Shown here in pieces: positions 1-7,975 of a stretch of 25,694 bases of DNA. The notes beneath the pieces were generated by a model. That model was not told the origin of the DNA. It was given only the letters and a program-made list of their open reading frames with translations, and did not search any database. This DNA comes from a virus. A program made the translations under genes and the position numbers. Within the stretch, counting starts at the first letter, position 1. The number at the start of each line of letters is the position of its first letter. The stretch spans positions 1 through 25,694 of IMG/VR virus record IMGVR_UViG_3300037070_002865; one strand, written 5' to 3'.

Positions 1-672
1 ACCGCGCGCATCCGTCATGAGGTCGCCAGGCGTGGCCGTGTGCTGGATGCTGCCCACCGCCTGCGGCGCGCCACCCAGCCCCGGCGTCTGCAGCACCTGG
101 CTGGTGCCGCCCGCGTTGACCACGCTGGTCGTCGGCTTGTTCAACTCGGTGAACTTCTCGATCCCCAGCGCGGACTTCTTGAGCAAGTCTTCGAAGCCAC
201 CCGGGGCCTGCAACGCCTGCTGGATGCTCGCCAGGGCCTTTTCCTGCGTGACGCCGCGCGCCGCCAGTTCCGGCCCCAGGATCGGGTCGGCGTGGTTGGC
301 GCGGTGCCATTCCAGATACTGCTCGGGCGTCTTGACGGAGTCGAGGAAGGCGCGGGACTGCTTGAGTTTGGAGTCGACCAGTTCCACCTTGGCCTTGTCG
401 GCCTCGCGCTGGCTCTTGAGGTATTCGCCGGCTTCCTTCACCCGGCCGGTGCTCATGAGGACCTTGTACGGGTCCGCACCAGGCGCAGACAGGCCGGTGC
501 GCAGCGACTGCAGATCCTGCTCCTCGCGCTGCGCCTGCTGCATCTTCATGCCCAAGAGGGCGTTGGTCTGCTGCGCGTTCTGCACCTGCGCCAGCTGCGC
601 ATACTGCATCAGCGGGTTCTCGATCTGCACGGGGCGCAGGCCCTGCTGGATCGATGGGTCGAGGGTAGCCAT
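1..672 (-). CDS. Putative DNA-ejection / internal virion protein (3' end cut by window)
   Basis: The reading frame stays open for 224 codons from an ATG at 672 to the window edge, so the C-terminus is missing. An AGGGAG ribosome-binding site lies just upstream. The protein starts MATLDPSIQQGLRPVQIENP and is then very rich in Gln, Ala and Lys (QYAQLAQVQNAQQTNALLGMKMQQAQREEQ), which predicts long helices or coiled coil and no membrane segment. It follows another ejection-type protein and the tail genes. In P22-like podoviruses this position holds the internal ejection proteins (gp7, gp20, gp16) that leave the capsid with the DNA. The family is inferred from composition and position; no catalytic motif is visible, and a tail-associated structural protein is the alternative. 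Confidence 0.7.
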   Translation of the reverse strand, partial: MATLDPSIQQGLRPVQIENPLMQYAQLAQVQNAQQTNALLGMKMQQAQREEQDLQSLRTGLSAPGADPYKVLMSTGRVKEAGEYLKSQREADKAKVELVDSKLKQSRAFLDSVKTPEQYLEWHRANHADPILGPELAARGVTQEKALASIQQALQAPGGFEDLLKKSALGIEKFTELNKPTTSVVNAGGTSQVLQTPGLGGAPQAVGSIQHTATPGDLMTDARG

Positions 673-685
673 GGCGCTCCCTTGC

Positions 686-1681
686 TCAGTAGCCGAAGGG
701 GCCTGACTGGTAGCCGTACCAGTCCGAGGCCGACGGGTTGAAGACCGGGCTGGGCAGAGGTCCACCGCCGCCGGCTGGGTACATGCGGTTCAGGAGCGCA
801 TTGCCTTGGTAGAGCGAGATCCCTTGGGTAATGCCGTTGTTGATCGCGTTGGCGCTGCCGATCTGCCCCGCCGCTGTGGTGTTGCCCGCGCCGATGATGT
901 TGCTGCCCACCTGCTGGCCGAAGGCGCCCGCAGCGTTCGTGCTGGCGTTGACAGCCTGCTGGCCGGTCCCAGCAAGCCCAGACAGCCGGTTCCAGATGTC
1001 GCTCTGGCCGCTGCGGTAGCGGCTCTCCGCGTTGCCGTACTCCTGCGAGGCCAGGCCGCTGTTGAAGCGCATGGCGTCCTTCAGGTACGCCCCACCGGTC
1101 AGCGAATGCCCTCCGCCGGCCTGCGCGGCGCGCTGCAGGCCCTTCTCGCCCTGCTCGAGGCGGAACTGGTAGCCCGGGTCCGCCGTGAACTGCGTGGCGC
1201 TGAATGGCTTGAGGATCGAGCCGACCAAGCTCGGGTCGATTGTCGGCGCTGCCGCCGCGGCGCCGGTGATGAAGGCCCCGGGCCGCCCCTCGGCCTGCCC
1301 CCACTGCTGGAAGTGCTGCAGGCCGCTGGAAAGCTTGCCTTGGGCGACCTCGGCCGCTACATCCGGATTGGCTGCCAGATAGGCCTGCTCGTTCCAGTTG
1401 TCGCCCCCGCCTGGCATTCGCTGCAACGTCTGCGCCGCTCCCGGTGCCGGCGCATTGGCCGGTAGCCCTGCGTACTGCAGCAGCGCATTCAGCGCCGACC
1501 CTCCCGCTGCGCGCCACGGCTCCTGCAGCTCCAGCTGCTTGTTGAACATGCGCTCCTGCGCCGCGGTAGCGCGGTCGCCCGCTGCTGCCTGCGTGTCGGC
1601 TGCGTCTCCTGCTGCATTGGCGCTGATCAGGGCACCACCCAGAAGCGCCCCGCCTCCGATGGCTGCTGCGAAGAAGGTCAT
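686..1681 (-). CDS. Putative DNA-ejection protein, Ala/Gly-rich (P22 gp7/gp20-like position)
   Basis: 331 aa from an ATG at 1681 that overlaps the stop of the upstream cupin gene (ATGA), so the two are translationally coupled. The N-terminus (FFAAAIGGGALLGGALISANAAG) is hydrophobic and Ala/Gly-rich, as in phage ejection proteins that insert into the cell envelope. A helical Gln/Glu stretch follows (QERMFNKQLELQEPWRAAG). The central block DPGYQFRLEQGEKGLQRAAQAGG recurs in podovirus virion proteins annotated as DNA transfer or internal proteins. The C-terminus is rich in Gly, Asn and aromatic residues (YGYQSGPFGY). The role is inferred from position and composition. The gap to the next gene is 13 bp. 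Confidence 0.7.
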   Translation of the reverse strand: MTFFAAAIGGGALLGGALISANAAGDAADTQAAAGDRATAAQERMFNKQLELQEPWRAAGGSALNALLQYAGLPANAPAPGAAQTLQRMPGGGDNWNEQAYLAANPDVAAEVAQGKLSSGLQHFQQWGQAEGRPGAFITGAAAAAPTIDPSLVGSILKPFSATQFTADPGYQFRLEQGEKGLQRAAQAGGGHSLTGGAYLKDAMRFNSGLASQEYGNAESRYRSGQSDIWNRLSGLAGTGQQAVNASTNAAGAFGQQVGSNIIGAGNTTAAGQIGSANAINNGITQGISLYQGNALLNRMYPAGGGGPLPSPVFNPSASDWYGYQSGPFGY

Positions 1682-2160
1682 GGCAATACCTCGGGTGTTT
1701 CGTGCTTGATCAGGTTGCCGGGGGCGAACATGCCGGCCGGGTCGTCCTCGACCAGTTCGCGCTCGGCTTCTTCCACGGTGGTGGCCTCGCAGACGTGGAA
1801 GGTCAGGCACAACGCGTCGGTTTCGGCGTAGACAGCGCGCTTGGTGCCGGCCTTGCACTTCAGGACACGCGGTCCGGTGATCATCTCCACGCCGTCGTCG
1901 GTGGTGACGGCCACGGTGCCCGAGACGATCACGTAGAAGTGCTCCTTGCGGTGCACCTTGCCTACCACCAGCACGCCGGCCTCGCGCCAGACCTCGCGGC
2001 AGTACATGCCCGCGTGGAAGTAGTGGCTGGTCTTGGGCTCGTACTGCGGCAGTGCGGAGATCTGCTGCTGCAGCCGCTCCACGCGAGCGCGCATGCCCTG
2101 CCGCTCCTCGTCCTGCACCACGGGCGGCTTCCACCACTCGCCATAGCTCACGTGCACCAT
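1678..2160 (-). CDS. Cupin-fold phage protein in the tail/ejection module
   Basis: 160 aa if translation starts at ATG 2160 (MVHVSYGEWWKPPVV). The frame is open 15 codons further upstream, but that extension overlaps the preceding stop and looks non-native. The middle and C-terminal part (HFYVIVSGTVAVTTDDGVEMITGPRVLKCKAGTKRAVYAETDALCLTFHV) reads as a double-stranded beta-helix: the Gly-rich turn and the Pro/Gly-Ala-Gly spacing are typical of cupins. The metal-binding His/Glu set is incomplete, with only scattered His residues, so a binding or structural role is more likely than an enzymatic one. An N-terminal helix (RARVERLQQQISALP) may mediate oligomerisation. It sits between a tail protein and the ejection proteins and is coupled to the latter by ATGA. 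The function is unknown. Confidence 0.72.
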   Translation of the reverse strand: MVHVSYGEWWKPPVVQDEERQGMRARVERLQQQISALPQYEPKTSHYFHAGMYCREVWREAGVLVVGKVHRKEHFYVIVSGTVAVTTDDGVEMITGPRVLKCKAGTKRAVYAETDALCLTFHVCEATTVEEAERELVEDDPAGMFAPGNLIKHETPEVLP

Positions 2161-2165
2161 GGGTT

Positions 2166-2804
2166 TCACCAGGTCGCCTCCGCAATCACCTGCGTGAACG
2201 TCCACGCAGCCGATGTCCCGCCGTTGATGCTCAGGCCAGCGTACAGCCCCGCCAGCGCACTGTTGTCAAAGGCCGAGCTTTGCCCGTTCACGTGGCCCGA
2301 GCTGTCATTGGCAAAGCCAGTGCCGCCCGTGGACGACGCCACCGTACCCGTGTGGTCCCACCACGCAGACATGTGGATGACGCCAGCAGCGCCGACGTTG
2401 CGCACCGTCGCCATGATGTTCAGCGTTCCGATGTCGGCAACGGCCGTCTGCGCGGGCCCGGTCAGCGTGATGCGCACGGTGTCTGCCGTGGTGCGGGCGC
2501 TGCCGATGCGCAGCGCATAGACCGGCGCGGCCACGCCTGCGGCGGTCTTGCTCGCCGCGATGCGCCAGCGAAACATCGTTCGGGCCTGCACCCCGGTGCT
2601 CGGGATGAGCAGGCTGCTGTCGGTCACGTAGGTGTCTGCAGCGAACCCCGACTGGGTGGCGATCGCCGCATTGCTGCTGAAGCCGTTGGCCCGGCCGGTG
2701 TCGTCCTTCCACATGAGGATCTTGGCCGTGGGGTCGATGAAGATGACGCCGTAGCCGGCGGCCGGTGTGGCCGGCGTCTGGTTGGCGAGGACGACATTGC
2801 CCAT
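2166..2804 (-). CDS. Tail protein, probably distal fibre/tip partner
   Basis: 212 aa from ATG 2804 (MGNVVLANQTPATPAAGYGVIFIDP), 4 bp after the stop of the tail fibre gene. The N-terminal motif PATPAAGYGVIFIDPTAKILMWKDDTG is of the kind found in phage tail fibre and tip proteins, where a short beta segment precedes a receptor-facing domain. The rest is beta-rich with many Thr, Ser and Gly and contains AFDNSALAGLYAGLSINGGTSAAWTFTQVIAEA near the end, a jelly-roll-like pattern common in such proteins. An earlier in-frame start at 2864 would overlap the fibre gene and adds Pro/Ser/Trp residues unlike the rest. The assignment rests on composition and position. Confidence 0.68.
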   Translation of the reverse strand: MGNVVLANQTPATPAAGYGVIFIDPTAKILMWKDDTGRANGFSSNAAIATQSGFAADTYVTDSSLLIPSTGVQARTMFRWRIAASKTAAGVAAPVYALRIGSARTTADTVRITLTGPAQTAVADIGTLNIMATVRNVGAAGVIHMSAWWDHTGTVASSTGGTGFANDSSGHVNGQSSAFDNSALAGLYAGLSINGGTSAAWTFTQVIAEATW

Positions 2805-2808
2805 TGAG

Positions 2809-3915
2809 TTATCCCACGATGACGATGGAGCCGGTGCCGTCCAGCGTGAGCACGTCGGTGGCACCCAGAGTCAGCACCAGCGGCTGCACGCGGCCGGTGC
2901 CCGTGGCGATGGTGATGGAGCCGGGGGCATAGGCCGGATCCGCAGCCACCACAGCCACGTCTCCCGAACCCAGCAGGCTGTTGCCGTTGACGGTCTTGAT
3001 GTTGGTGCCCGACACCAGCGGCGCCTGGTAGTCGGTGCCGGCCACTGCCGCCGAGACTGCGGTGCCGTTGCCCTTCAGGAGCCCCGTGATGCTGGTGGAC
3101 AGGGTGATGGCGGGCGTGGTGGTGGCGTTGGCGACGGACCCCGCGAAGCCGTTGGCGCTGACCACGGACACGGTGGTGACGGTGCCGCTGCCGCCGGCCG
3201 TCGCATTGAGCGTGGTGCCGCTCATGGTCAGGCCCGTGCCCAGCGTGATCTCCTCCGGGTCTCCCGCGCCGCCCGCCGCTCCGCGCCCGATCAACTTGGA
3301 CGCCGCCGACACGTTCTGCATCTTCGCGTAGGTGACGGCATCGTTGGCGATCGTGGTGGCAAAGGAGCCGGTCCCCGAGCCCGTGACGTTGCCCGTCAGC
3401 GTGATGGTCTGGTCGCCCGTGTTGGTGCCGCTGCTGGTGCCGCTGAACGTGCCGCTCTGCGTTGCCAGGGTGCCCAGCCCCAGCGTGGAACGCATGGCGG
3501 CTGCGTCCGCGTCATCCAGCAGCGTGCGCGCGAAGGCCGAGAAGTCCGTGACCGCCGCCACGTCGACCCCGGTCCAGTAGATCAGCTTGTTGGCCGCCGT
3601 CGCCGCGCCGGCAACCGCCGTCAGGGTGGCGTCCAGCGGCTGCTTGGTCGCAAGGCCGGCGGTGAGCGCAGCCGTGGTCGCCTTGCGGGTCTCCAGCCCC
3701 TCCAGCGCGCCCTGCGCGTCCGTCTCCGTCATGCCAGCGAACGGTGTGACGACGATGTTCGAGGCCGGAATGCCGCCCAGCATCAGGTCGACTCCGCGTT
3801 TTACGATATCCAGCTCCCGGCTGGCCTCTGGCGTTAACGTGAGGTCCTTGGCGACACACCAAGGCATGCGGCGGAACTTGCCCAGATTCGGTAGCGTGCG
3901 CAAGATCGTCGCCAT
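2809..3915 (-). CDS. Tail fibre protein
   Basis: 368 aa from ATG 3915, whose A overlaps the stop of the gp10-like gene (TGATG). The N-terminal ~60 residues ([21 protein letters not shown]...) probably attach to the tail. The remainder is low-complexity beta-structure rich in Gly, Thr, Ser, Ala and Val, including [36 protein letters not shown] and [20 protein letters not shown]. These blocks recur across many phage tail and side-fibre proteins and fold as trimeric beta-helical or triple-stranded shafts. There is no chaperone or peptidase domain at the C-terminus, which ends [13 protein letters not shown]. It probably contacts the host surface, perhaps together with the protein encoded directly downstream. 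Confidence 0.85.
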   Translation of the reverse strand: MATILRTLPNLGKFRRMPWCVAKDLTLTPEASRELDIVKRGVDLMLGGIPASNIVVTPFAGMTETDAQGALEGLETRKATTAALTAGLATKQPLDATLTAVAGAATAANKLIYWTGVDVAAVTDFSAFARTLLDDADAAAMRSTLGLGTLATQSGTFSGTSSGTNTGDQTITLTGNVTGSGTGSFATTIANDAVTYAKMQNVSAASKLIGRGAAGGAGDPEEITLGTGLTMSGTTLNATAGGSGTVTTVSVVSANGFAGSVANATTTPAITLSTSITGLLKGNGTAVSAAVAGTDYQAPLVSGTNIKTVNGNSLLGSGDVAVVAADPAYAPGSITIATGTGRVQPLVLTLGATDVLTLDGTGSIVIVG

Positions 3916-5330
3916 CAGCCGCCCCTGCCCTTCGCAACGCGCGCATTGGCGCCGAAAATCGCCCGCTTCACGGGATCGGTGATGCTGATCTCGAACGACC
4001 ACGCCCGGCCCTGCCCAAGGTTGTGGAAGCGCACCTGCTTGCCGTACTGCCCGGTCTTGCCGATGCTCTTGGGCTGCCACGTGCTGGGCACCTTGGCATC
4101 GTTGCGGTAGTAGCGCATCAGCAGCTTCGGGTCGGCGCAGTCCGCATTCGCCACGCCCGTCTCGCAGTCGATCTGCAGCTCCTGCATCGTCAGAAGTCGC
4201 CCCTCGTCGTACACGGCCGGAGCGCGCCGGATCAGCGGGATCAGGTCGCCCGCGTCGGTGTAGGCGTCCAGGCGCAGTTCGTACACCTTGCCGGTCTCCC
4301 AGTCGCCCACCAGGTGCTTGCCGGCGGCGAAGACGTGCGTGGCGCTGCGGTGCCGGTGCAGCTCGTTGAAGGCCGGATCGCGCCACAGCCACTCGGCCCA
4401 CAGGCCGGAAGCCGCGTCGAAGAACCAGGTGGCGTCCGCGGTGGGAAACGTGACCACGTAGAAGCTGTGCCCGTCCATCTGGAAGGTGTAGGCGTAGGCG
4501 TCCGCGATGGTCGTATAGGTAGAAATGGCATGCTCCAGCGCGTGGGTGGAAAAGCGCTGCGGGTTGCCGCCCTGCGTGCGGATGAACACGCCGTGGCCGT
4601 CCTTGCTGCGCGACAGCCACACCACCGAGTTGTCGAAGGCGCAGACGGTCCAAGGTGAGACCGTGCCGTACTCGATGAAGCTGGATCCTGAGCGCTGGAA
4701 CGGCTGGTCCGGGTCGGCCACGTTGTCGAACACCTCGCCCGAGTCGGTGCCGATGAACCACATCTGCCCGTGATCGGCCACGCCGCCCACCAGGTCGTCC
4801 GGGTTCCCTTCGACCGCGGCGAAGTCCAGACCGTCCCATGCAATTCCGCTGTTGGGGTTCTCGCTCCAGTGGAACAGCTGGCTGCCGTCGCCCCAGACCA
4901 CGAAGTAGCCGTTGAGAAACGCGGCGTTGGTGACGCCGTTGGGGAAGTCGGGGTCGATGATCTCGGAGAGCAGCGTGCCCGTGACCAGCCAGCCCTTCAC
5001 GCCGTCGACGATCAGCACCTCGGTGCCATTGGACGCCATGCCCACGCGGCCCGTGGAGGTCGTGATGGCGCCGCAGTCGACCACCACGCCCGCGCCGTCG
5101 CGGCGGAAGACGTGGTTGCCGCTGACGAAGTAGCTGTCGTCGCGCTGCTTGAAGGCGCCGCGGTGCGGGCCGGTGCCCATGGTGTGGGCCAGCACGAGGC
5201 CCGGCATGCCGTAGATGCCAGCGGGCGCGCGTGGGCTGTCCGCGGGCTCGACGTAGGCGTTCACGGTGCGCTCGGCATCCGCGTCAGGCGAGCGGGAGGG
5301 GGCACTGGGGCCGATGAACGGGATCTTCAC
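3915..5330 (-). CDS. P22 gp10-like packaged-DNA stabilization / tail accessory protein
   Basis: 471 aa, the same size class as P22 gp10 (472 aa). The N-terminus [28 protein letters not shown], followed by [20 protein letters not shown], matches the conserved start of this family: an opening segment, then repeated beta blades introduced by GxYFVSGNxVFR-type motifs. In P22 the protein forms a hexameric ring that closes the portal after packaging and carries the needle and tailspikes. The gene starts inside the stop region of the upstream gene and its stop overlaps the tail fibre start, so the tail genes are tightly coupled. The family call is confident; details of its assembly are inferred from P22. 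Confidence 0.88.
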   Translation of the reverse strand: MKIPFIGPSAPSRSPDADAERTVNAYVEPADSPRAPAGIYGMPGLVLAHTMGTGPHRGAFKQRDDSYFVSGNHVFRRDGAGVVVDCGAITTSTGRVGMASNGTEVLIVDGVKGWLVTGTLLSEIIDPDFPNGVTNAAFLNGYFVVWGDGSQLFHWSENPNSGIAWDGLDFAAVEGNPDDLVGGVADHGQMWFIGTDSGEVFDNVADPDQPFQRSGSSFIEYGTVSPWTVCAFDNSVVWLSRSKDGHGVFIRTQGGNPQRFSTHALEHAISTYTTIADAYAYTFQMDGHSFYVVTFPTADATWFFDAASGLWAEWLWRDPAFNELHRHRSATHVFAAGKHLVGDWETGKVYELRLDAYTDAGDLIPLIRRAPAVYDEGRLLTMQELQIDCETGVANADCADPKLLMRYYRNDAKVPSTWQPKSIGKTGQYGKQVRFHNLGQGRAWSFEISITDPVKRAIFGANARVAKGRGG

Positions 5331-5674
5331 GGATTGATCCAGTAGCCGTCAGGGGGCATGCCGTAGGGCCAGCCCTGCGTCTCACCCTCGACAAACACGT
5401 AACCCATGGCCAGCGTGGTCGTCACGCCCGCGATCTCGCCCACAAGGCGATACCACGTGCGGCCGACAGAATCATCGGGCACCACGAACTCGGTCCCATA
5501 GGTGAAGGTGGGGGCGCCCTCGCTCGTAACGAAGCGCGCCCCCGTGACCGCAATCGGCGTGGTGTCGCCGTCGTGCTCGTAGACCACCACGGCCAGCGTG
5601 GCCTCGTCGCCTTGCGCCAGGCGGATGTCGCGCCGCTTGCTGCCGTCCAGGGCTACGCTGATGGTCGTGGGCAT
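5327..5674 (-). CDS. Small head-tail or tail protein, beta-rich
   Basis: 115 aa from ATG 5674 (MPTTISVALDGSKRRDIRLAQGDEATLAVVVYEHDGDTTPIAV), with GGAGG a few bases upstream. The frame is open further upstream but there it is a shadow of the neighbouring gene. The sequence is beta-strand-rich with a C-terminal [15 protein letters not shown] tail. The 'LAQGDEATLAVVVYEHDGD' segment resembles the Ig-like or BppU-type N-terminal domains that attach baseplate and tip proteins in other phages, but this is only a resemblance. Its stop overlaps the gp10-like start by 4 bp. P22 encodes gp4 at about this point, yet this protein does not look like gp4. Confidence 0.65.
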   Translation of the reverse strand: MPTTISVALDGSKRRDIRLAQGDEATLAVVVYEHDGDTTPIAVTGARFVTSEGAPTFTYGTEFVVPDDSVGRTWYRLVGEIAGVTTTLAMGYVFVEGETQGWPYGMPPDGYWINP

Positions 5675-5676
5675 GG

Positions 5677-6018
5677 TCAGTACGCCTCCGCGGTGCGCGG
5701 ACCGCTGCGCGGGATGTGGACGTAGGCTTGCAACAGGCGCATGGCCATCTGCGGCCACGTGCTGACGTTCACGGCCGAGGCGAAGTCGTCCGCCCCTAGC
5801 GCCCCGGCCATCAGGAGATACCCCTCCTGCACGTCCACCGGGATGTCCGCGAGCGTCCAGCGCACCAGGCCCTCGGCCTTGAAAACGCCGTGCGCCGCGA
5901 GCAGCTTCTCCAGCGCCTTCTCGAGGTCGGCGCCCTCGGCCGCCTCAGCCTTGTCGAGAACCTGCAGCTTGTGCAGGAGCCGGCTGGCCATGGCGGTCAG
6001 GAGTGGTCCAGCGGCCAT
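5677..6018 (-). CDS. Small head-completion or tail-accessory protein of unknown family
   Basis: 113 aa from ATG 6018. It is predicted to be mainly helical (LLHKLQVLDKAEAAEGADLEKALEKLLAAHGVFKAEGLVRW) and has a conserved-looking aromatic and Gly segment (DVQEGYLLMAGALGADDFA). In P22 the gp4 tail-accessory factor, a helical protein that extends the portal ring, occupies this position just upstream of gp10. This ORF is shorter than gp4 (166 aa) and I cannot recognise gp4 motifs, so only the positional analogy is offered. The gap to the following gene is 2 bp. Confidence 0.65.
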   Translation of the reverse strand: MAAGPLLTAMASRLLHKLQVLDKAEAAEGADLEKALEKLLAAHGVFKAEGLVRWTLADIPVDVQEGYLLMAGALGADDFASAVNVSTWPQMAMRLLQAYVHIPRSGPRTAEAY

Positions 6019-6024
6019 ACTGGG

Positions 6025-6354
6025 TTACCGGCGGGGCTGGCGGCCCTGCTTTTGCGCCTCGGCCCGCTCGGCTTCCGCGGCCTGGCGAGCGGCCTCTGCC
6101 TCGGCGGCCTTCTTCGCCTCGACTTCCGCCAGGGCCGCCTCGGTTGCCTTGTCCAACTCGCTCTTGATCTTGGCGTCCTCCACCTCGTCGGAGGCTTCGG
6201 TCGTCACCTCGAAGTGCGGGTGGTTGGCCAGCTTGCGCCGGGCCATCTCGTTGTTGAGGGTCACGGCCTCCCCGAGCGGGAAATCCTGGCCGTACATGTG
6301 CACGGACGCATGCTGCTCGCCGGGCACGCCCTTGAAAGTTGCCTTCATATTCAT
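6025..6354 (-). CDS. Small virion protein with charged Ala/Glu-rich C-terminal helix
   Basis: 109 aa from ATG 6354; a second in-frame ATG at 6348 is equally possible, and neither has a strong ribosome-binding site. The N-terminal half (MNMKATFKGVPGEQHASVHMYGQDFPLGEAVTL, then KLANHPHFEVT) looks like a small beta domain seen in proteins encoded downstream of major capsid genes. The C-terminal half (KIKSELDKATEAALAEVEAKKAAEAEAARQAAEAERAEAQKQGRQPRR) is a long charged helix ending in basic residues. A head or head-tail connector role is plausible from position. A strong hairpin lies immediately upstream of the start. Confidence 0.68.
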   Translation of the reverse strand: MNMKATFKGVPGEQHASVHMYGQDFPLGEAVTLNNEMARRKLANHPHFEVTTEASDEVEDAKIKSELDKATEAALAEVEAKKAAEAEAARQAAEAERAEAQKQGRQPRR

Positions 6355-6357
6355 TGC

Positions 6358-6379
6358 GGGCCGAGGTTGCCCCCGGCCC
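6358..6379 (-). promoter_or_regulatory. RNA hairpin with GCAA tetraloop between capsid and downstream genes
   Basis: The minus-strand RNA can form a 9-bp stem (GGGCCG plus GGG pairing with CCU plus CGGCCC) closed by a GCAA loop of the GNRA type. It ends 3 nt before the ATG at 6354. There is no U-tract, so it is not a standard intrinsic terminator. It could protect the upstream capsid message from 3' decay or limit translation of the downstream gene. Confidence 0.45.
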
Positions 6380-6386
6380 TTCCGTT

Positions 6387-6803
6387 TCAGGTGTTGCGGG
6401 GCAGGAACGTCACGATGATCGTGATCGTCACGGCAGCGGTTGCGCCGGTGCCGGTCATGCGGATGTCCACCGTGTCGTTGGTCGACAGCACCAGCGGCTG
6501 CGCCGTCGCCGCCGACATGCGAACCACCCCGCCGGTGACGGACGCAGCCGCCGCGACGAAATAGTCCGTGTCGCCGCCGTAGCCCACCTCGAACGCCCCG
6601 GAGGCGCCGAAGCCGCTGTGCACAACCGTCACGTCGGTGATCACCGATCCGGCCTGGATCAGGCCCGACTGGATGATGTCGCCGGAGGCCGGCGCCGCCG
6701 TCGACACGTAGGTCGATGCCAGGACCTTGGCCGATTGGCCGTCGCCCACGCCAGGCATCTGCTCGGTCTGACTGGAGACCTTGGTCGCTTGAAGGATTGC
6801 CAT
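6387..6803 (-). CDS. Putative capsid decoration/cement protein
   Basis: 138 aa from ATG 6803, 12 bp after the major capsid gene. The sequence is small, beta-rich and highly enriched in Val, Thr, Ala and Gly (GDIIQSGLIQAGSVITDVTVVHSGFGASGAFEVGYGGDTDYFVAAAA...; C-terminal TVDIRMTGTGATAAVTITIIVTFLPRNT). Proteins of this size and texture encoded directly after a capsid gene usually decorate or stabilise the head, and homologues in N4-gp56-type operons are commonly uncharacterised. The call rests on position and composition, with no motif visible. Confidence 0.68.
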   Translation of the reverse strand: MAILQATKVSSQTEQMPGVGDGQSAKVLASTYVSTAAPASGDIIQSGLIQAGSVITDVTVVHSGFGASGAFEVGYGGDTDYFVAAAASVTGGVVRMSAATAQPLVLSTNDTVDIRMTGTGATAAVTITIIVTFLPRNT

Positions 6804-6815
6804 GGTGTGTGCTCC

Positions 6816-7964
6816 TTACAGGTCCGCGACCGCAGAAGTGAACACCGTGACGACCCCGTTTTGCACGAGGTTGCCGGTGTCCGTGGTGGTGCTGGTGCCG
6901 AACATGAGCTTTTCGATGCCCCGGATCTCCTGCACGCCCACGCCGTGGCGGAAGTTGTAGTCCCGCACGTCCGTGGTGGACTTCAGCCGCTGCGCCCACG
7001 CGGCGCCCAGCGCCTGCGCACCGCACAGGAAGTTGAAGCCCACGTCGATGCCACCGGCGCCCGCGCCGGCCAGGATGCCGCCGTTGGTAGGCAGGCGCCC
7101 CGTGCTGGCCGGGATCGCTGCATCGAGTTCGGGGATCTCCCGGATGATCACGCCGTCCCACAGCAGCGAGCCGCCGGTGAACAGCGGGTTCGTGTCGGCA
7201 CCGCGAACGCGAGCGTCCCGGTTGGCCTGCACCATGGTGGCGTCGGTGGCCAGGTCGCGGAAGCTGCGCGGGTTGGCGAACATGAGGAACCACTCCTCGT
7301 CCTCCTCGCGCGTGCGCGTGGGCATGATCCGCGGGGAAGCCGACTGCGCCATACGCTTTGCCAGCGACACCACAGCCGGCGTGAGCTTGTCGGCCGTGTT
7401 GTCCACGGTCAGCAGGGCCGTTGCCACCACACCGGACACGCCGTTGGATTTGGCAGAGCCGAACAGCACCCGGTCGGCGTTGGCCACCAGCCAGGCGTTG
7501 CGCTCGGCAGCCGTCGCAGCTTCCCAGGACACCATGGTGCCGGCCGCGTTGGGCACGGACTTCAGCGCCCGGATCACGTCCTCGCGCATGCGCTCCTGTG
7601 CCCAGGTTCGCAGCGCCGGGCGGGCCGCATCGCGCAGCGCCATCGCGGACTTCTGCTCGTCCCAGTCCGTGACCACCACCGCGTTGCGCAGCGGGCTGAT
7701 CGCCACCGTCATGGAGCGGGTGTCCAGTTCGGCCTCGTTGCCCTCCAGCACGGTGTTGCCCGTCACGCCACCCGAGAGCGAGCGCACGGCGCCGAAGGCG
7801 ATGCGGTCGCCCGGCTGTCGGCCCAGCTGCTCGCGCACCTGGATCACGTTGTCGGGCGAGGTGCCCATGTAGCGGCGGAACCGGTTGGTCCGCACGTATT
7901 CCGTGAAGAACTGGTCGTCCCATACCTGGGGCGTCAGTCCTGCACGCGCAGTTGACTCGGCCAT
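6816..7964 (-). CDS. Major capsid protein, N4-gp56 / DUF4043 family
   Basis: 382 aa, close to the ~400 aa typical of the N4 gp56-like capsid family. Features include the N-terminal LTPQVWDDQFFTEYVRTNRFRRYMG, the block IQVREQLGRQPGDRIAFGAVRSLSGGVTGNTVLEGNEAEL and SMTVAISPLRNAVVVTDWDEQKSAMALRDAARPALRTWAQERM. These match the E-loop and spine-helix arrangement of HK97-fold capsid proteins in that family. Later segments (RTREEDEEWFLMFANPRSFRDLA, WDGVIIREIPELD) also fit. It follows the scaffold gene and precedes a decoration-type gene, the usual order. Pairing an N4-type capsid with a P22-type portal shows module mixing. Confidence 0.88.
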   Translation of the reverse strand: MAESTARAGLTPQVWDDQFFTEYVRTNRFRRYMGTSPDNVIQVREQLGRQPGDRIAFGAVRSLSGGVTGNTVLEGNEAELDTRSMTVAISPLRNAVVVTDWDEQKSAMALRDAARPALRTWAQERMREDVIRALKSVPNAAGTMVSWEAATAAERNAWLVANADRVLFGSAKSNGVSGVVATALLTVDNTADKLTPAVVSLAKRMAQSASPRIMPTRTREEDEEWFLMFANPRSFRDLATDATMVQANRDARVRGADTNPLFTGGSLLWDGVIIREIPELDAAIPASTGRLPTNGGILAGAGAGGIDVGFNFLCGAQALGAAWAQRLKSTTDVRDYNFRHGVGVQEIRGIEKLMFGTSTTTDTGNLVQNGVVTVFTSAVADL

Positions 7965-7975
7965 CTAGGCCTCCT

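Noticed and set aside
40-741. Long plus-strand open frames facing the left-arm genes
   Set aside because: They are antisense shadows of high-GC minus-strand genes with good ribosome-binding sites and recognisable families; the plus-strand products are low-complexity Arg/Leu/Gly-rich.
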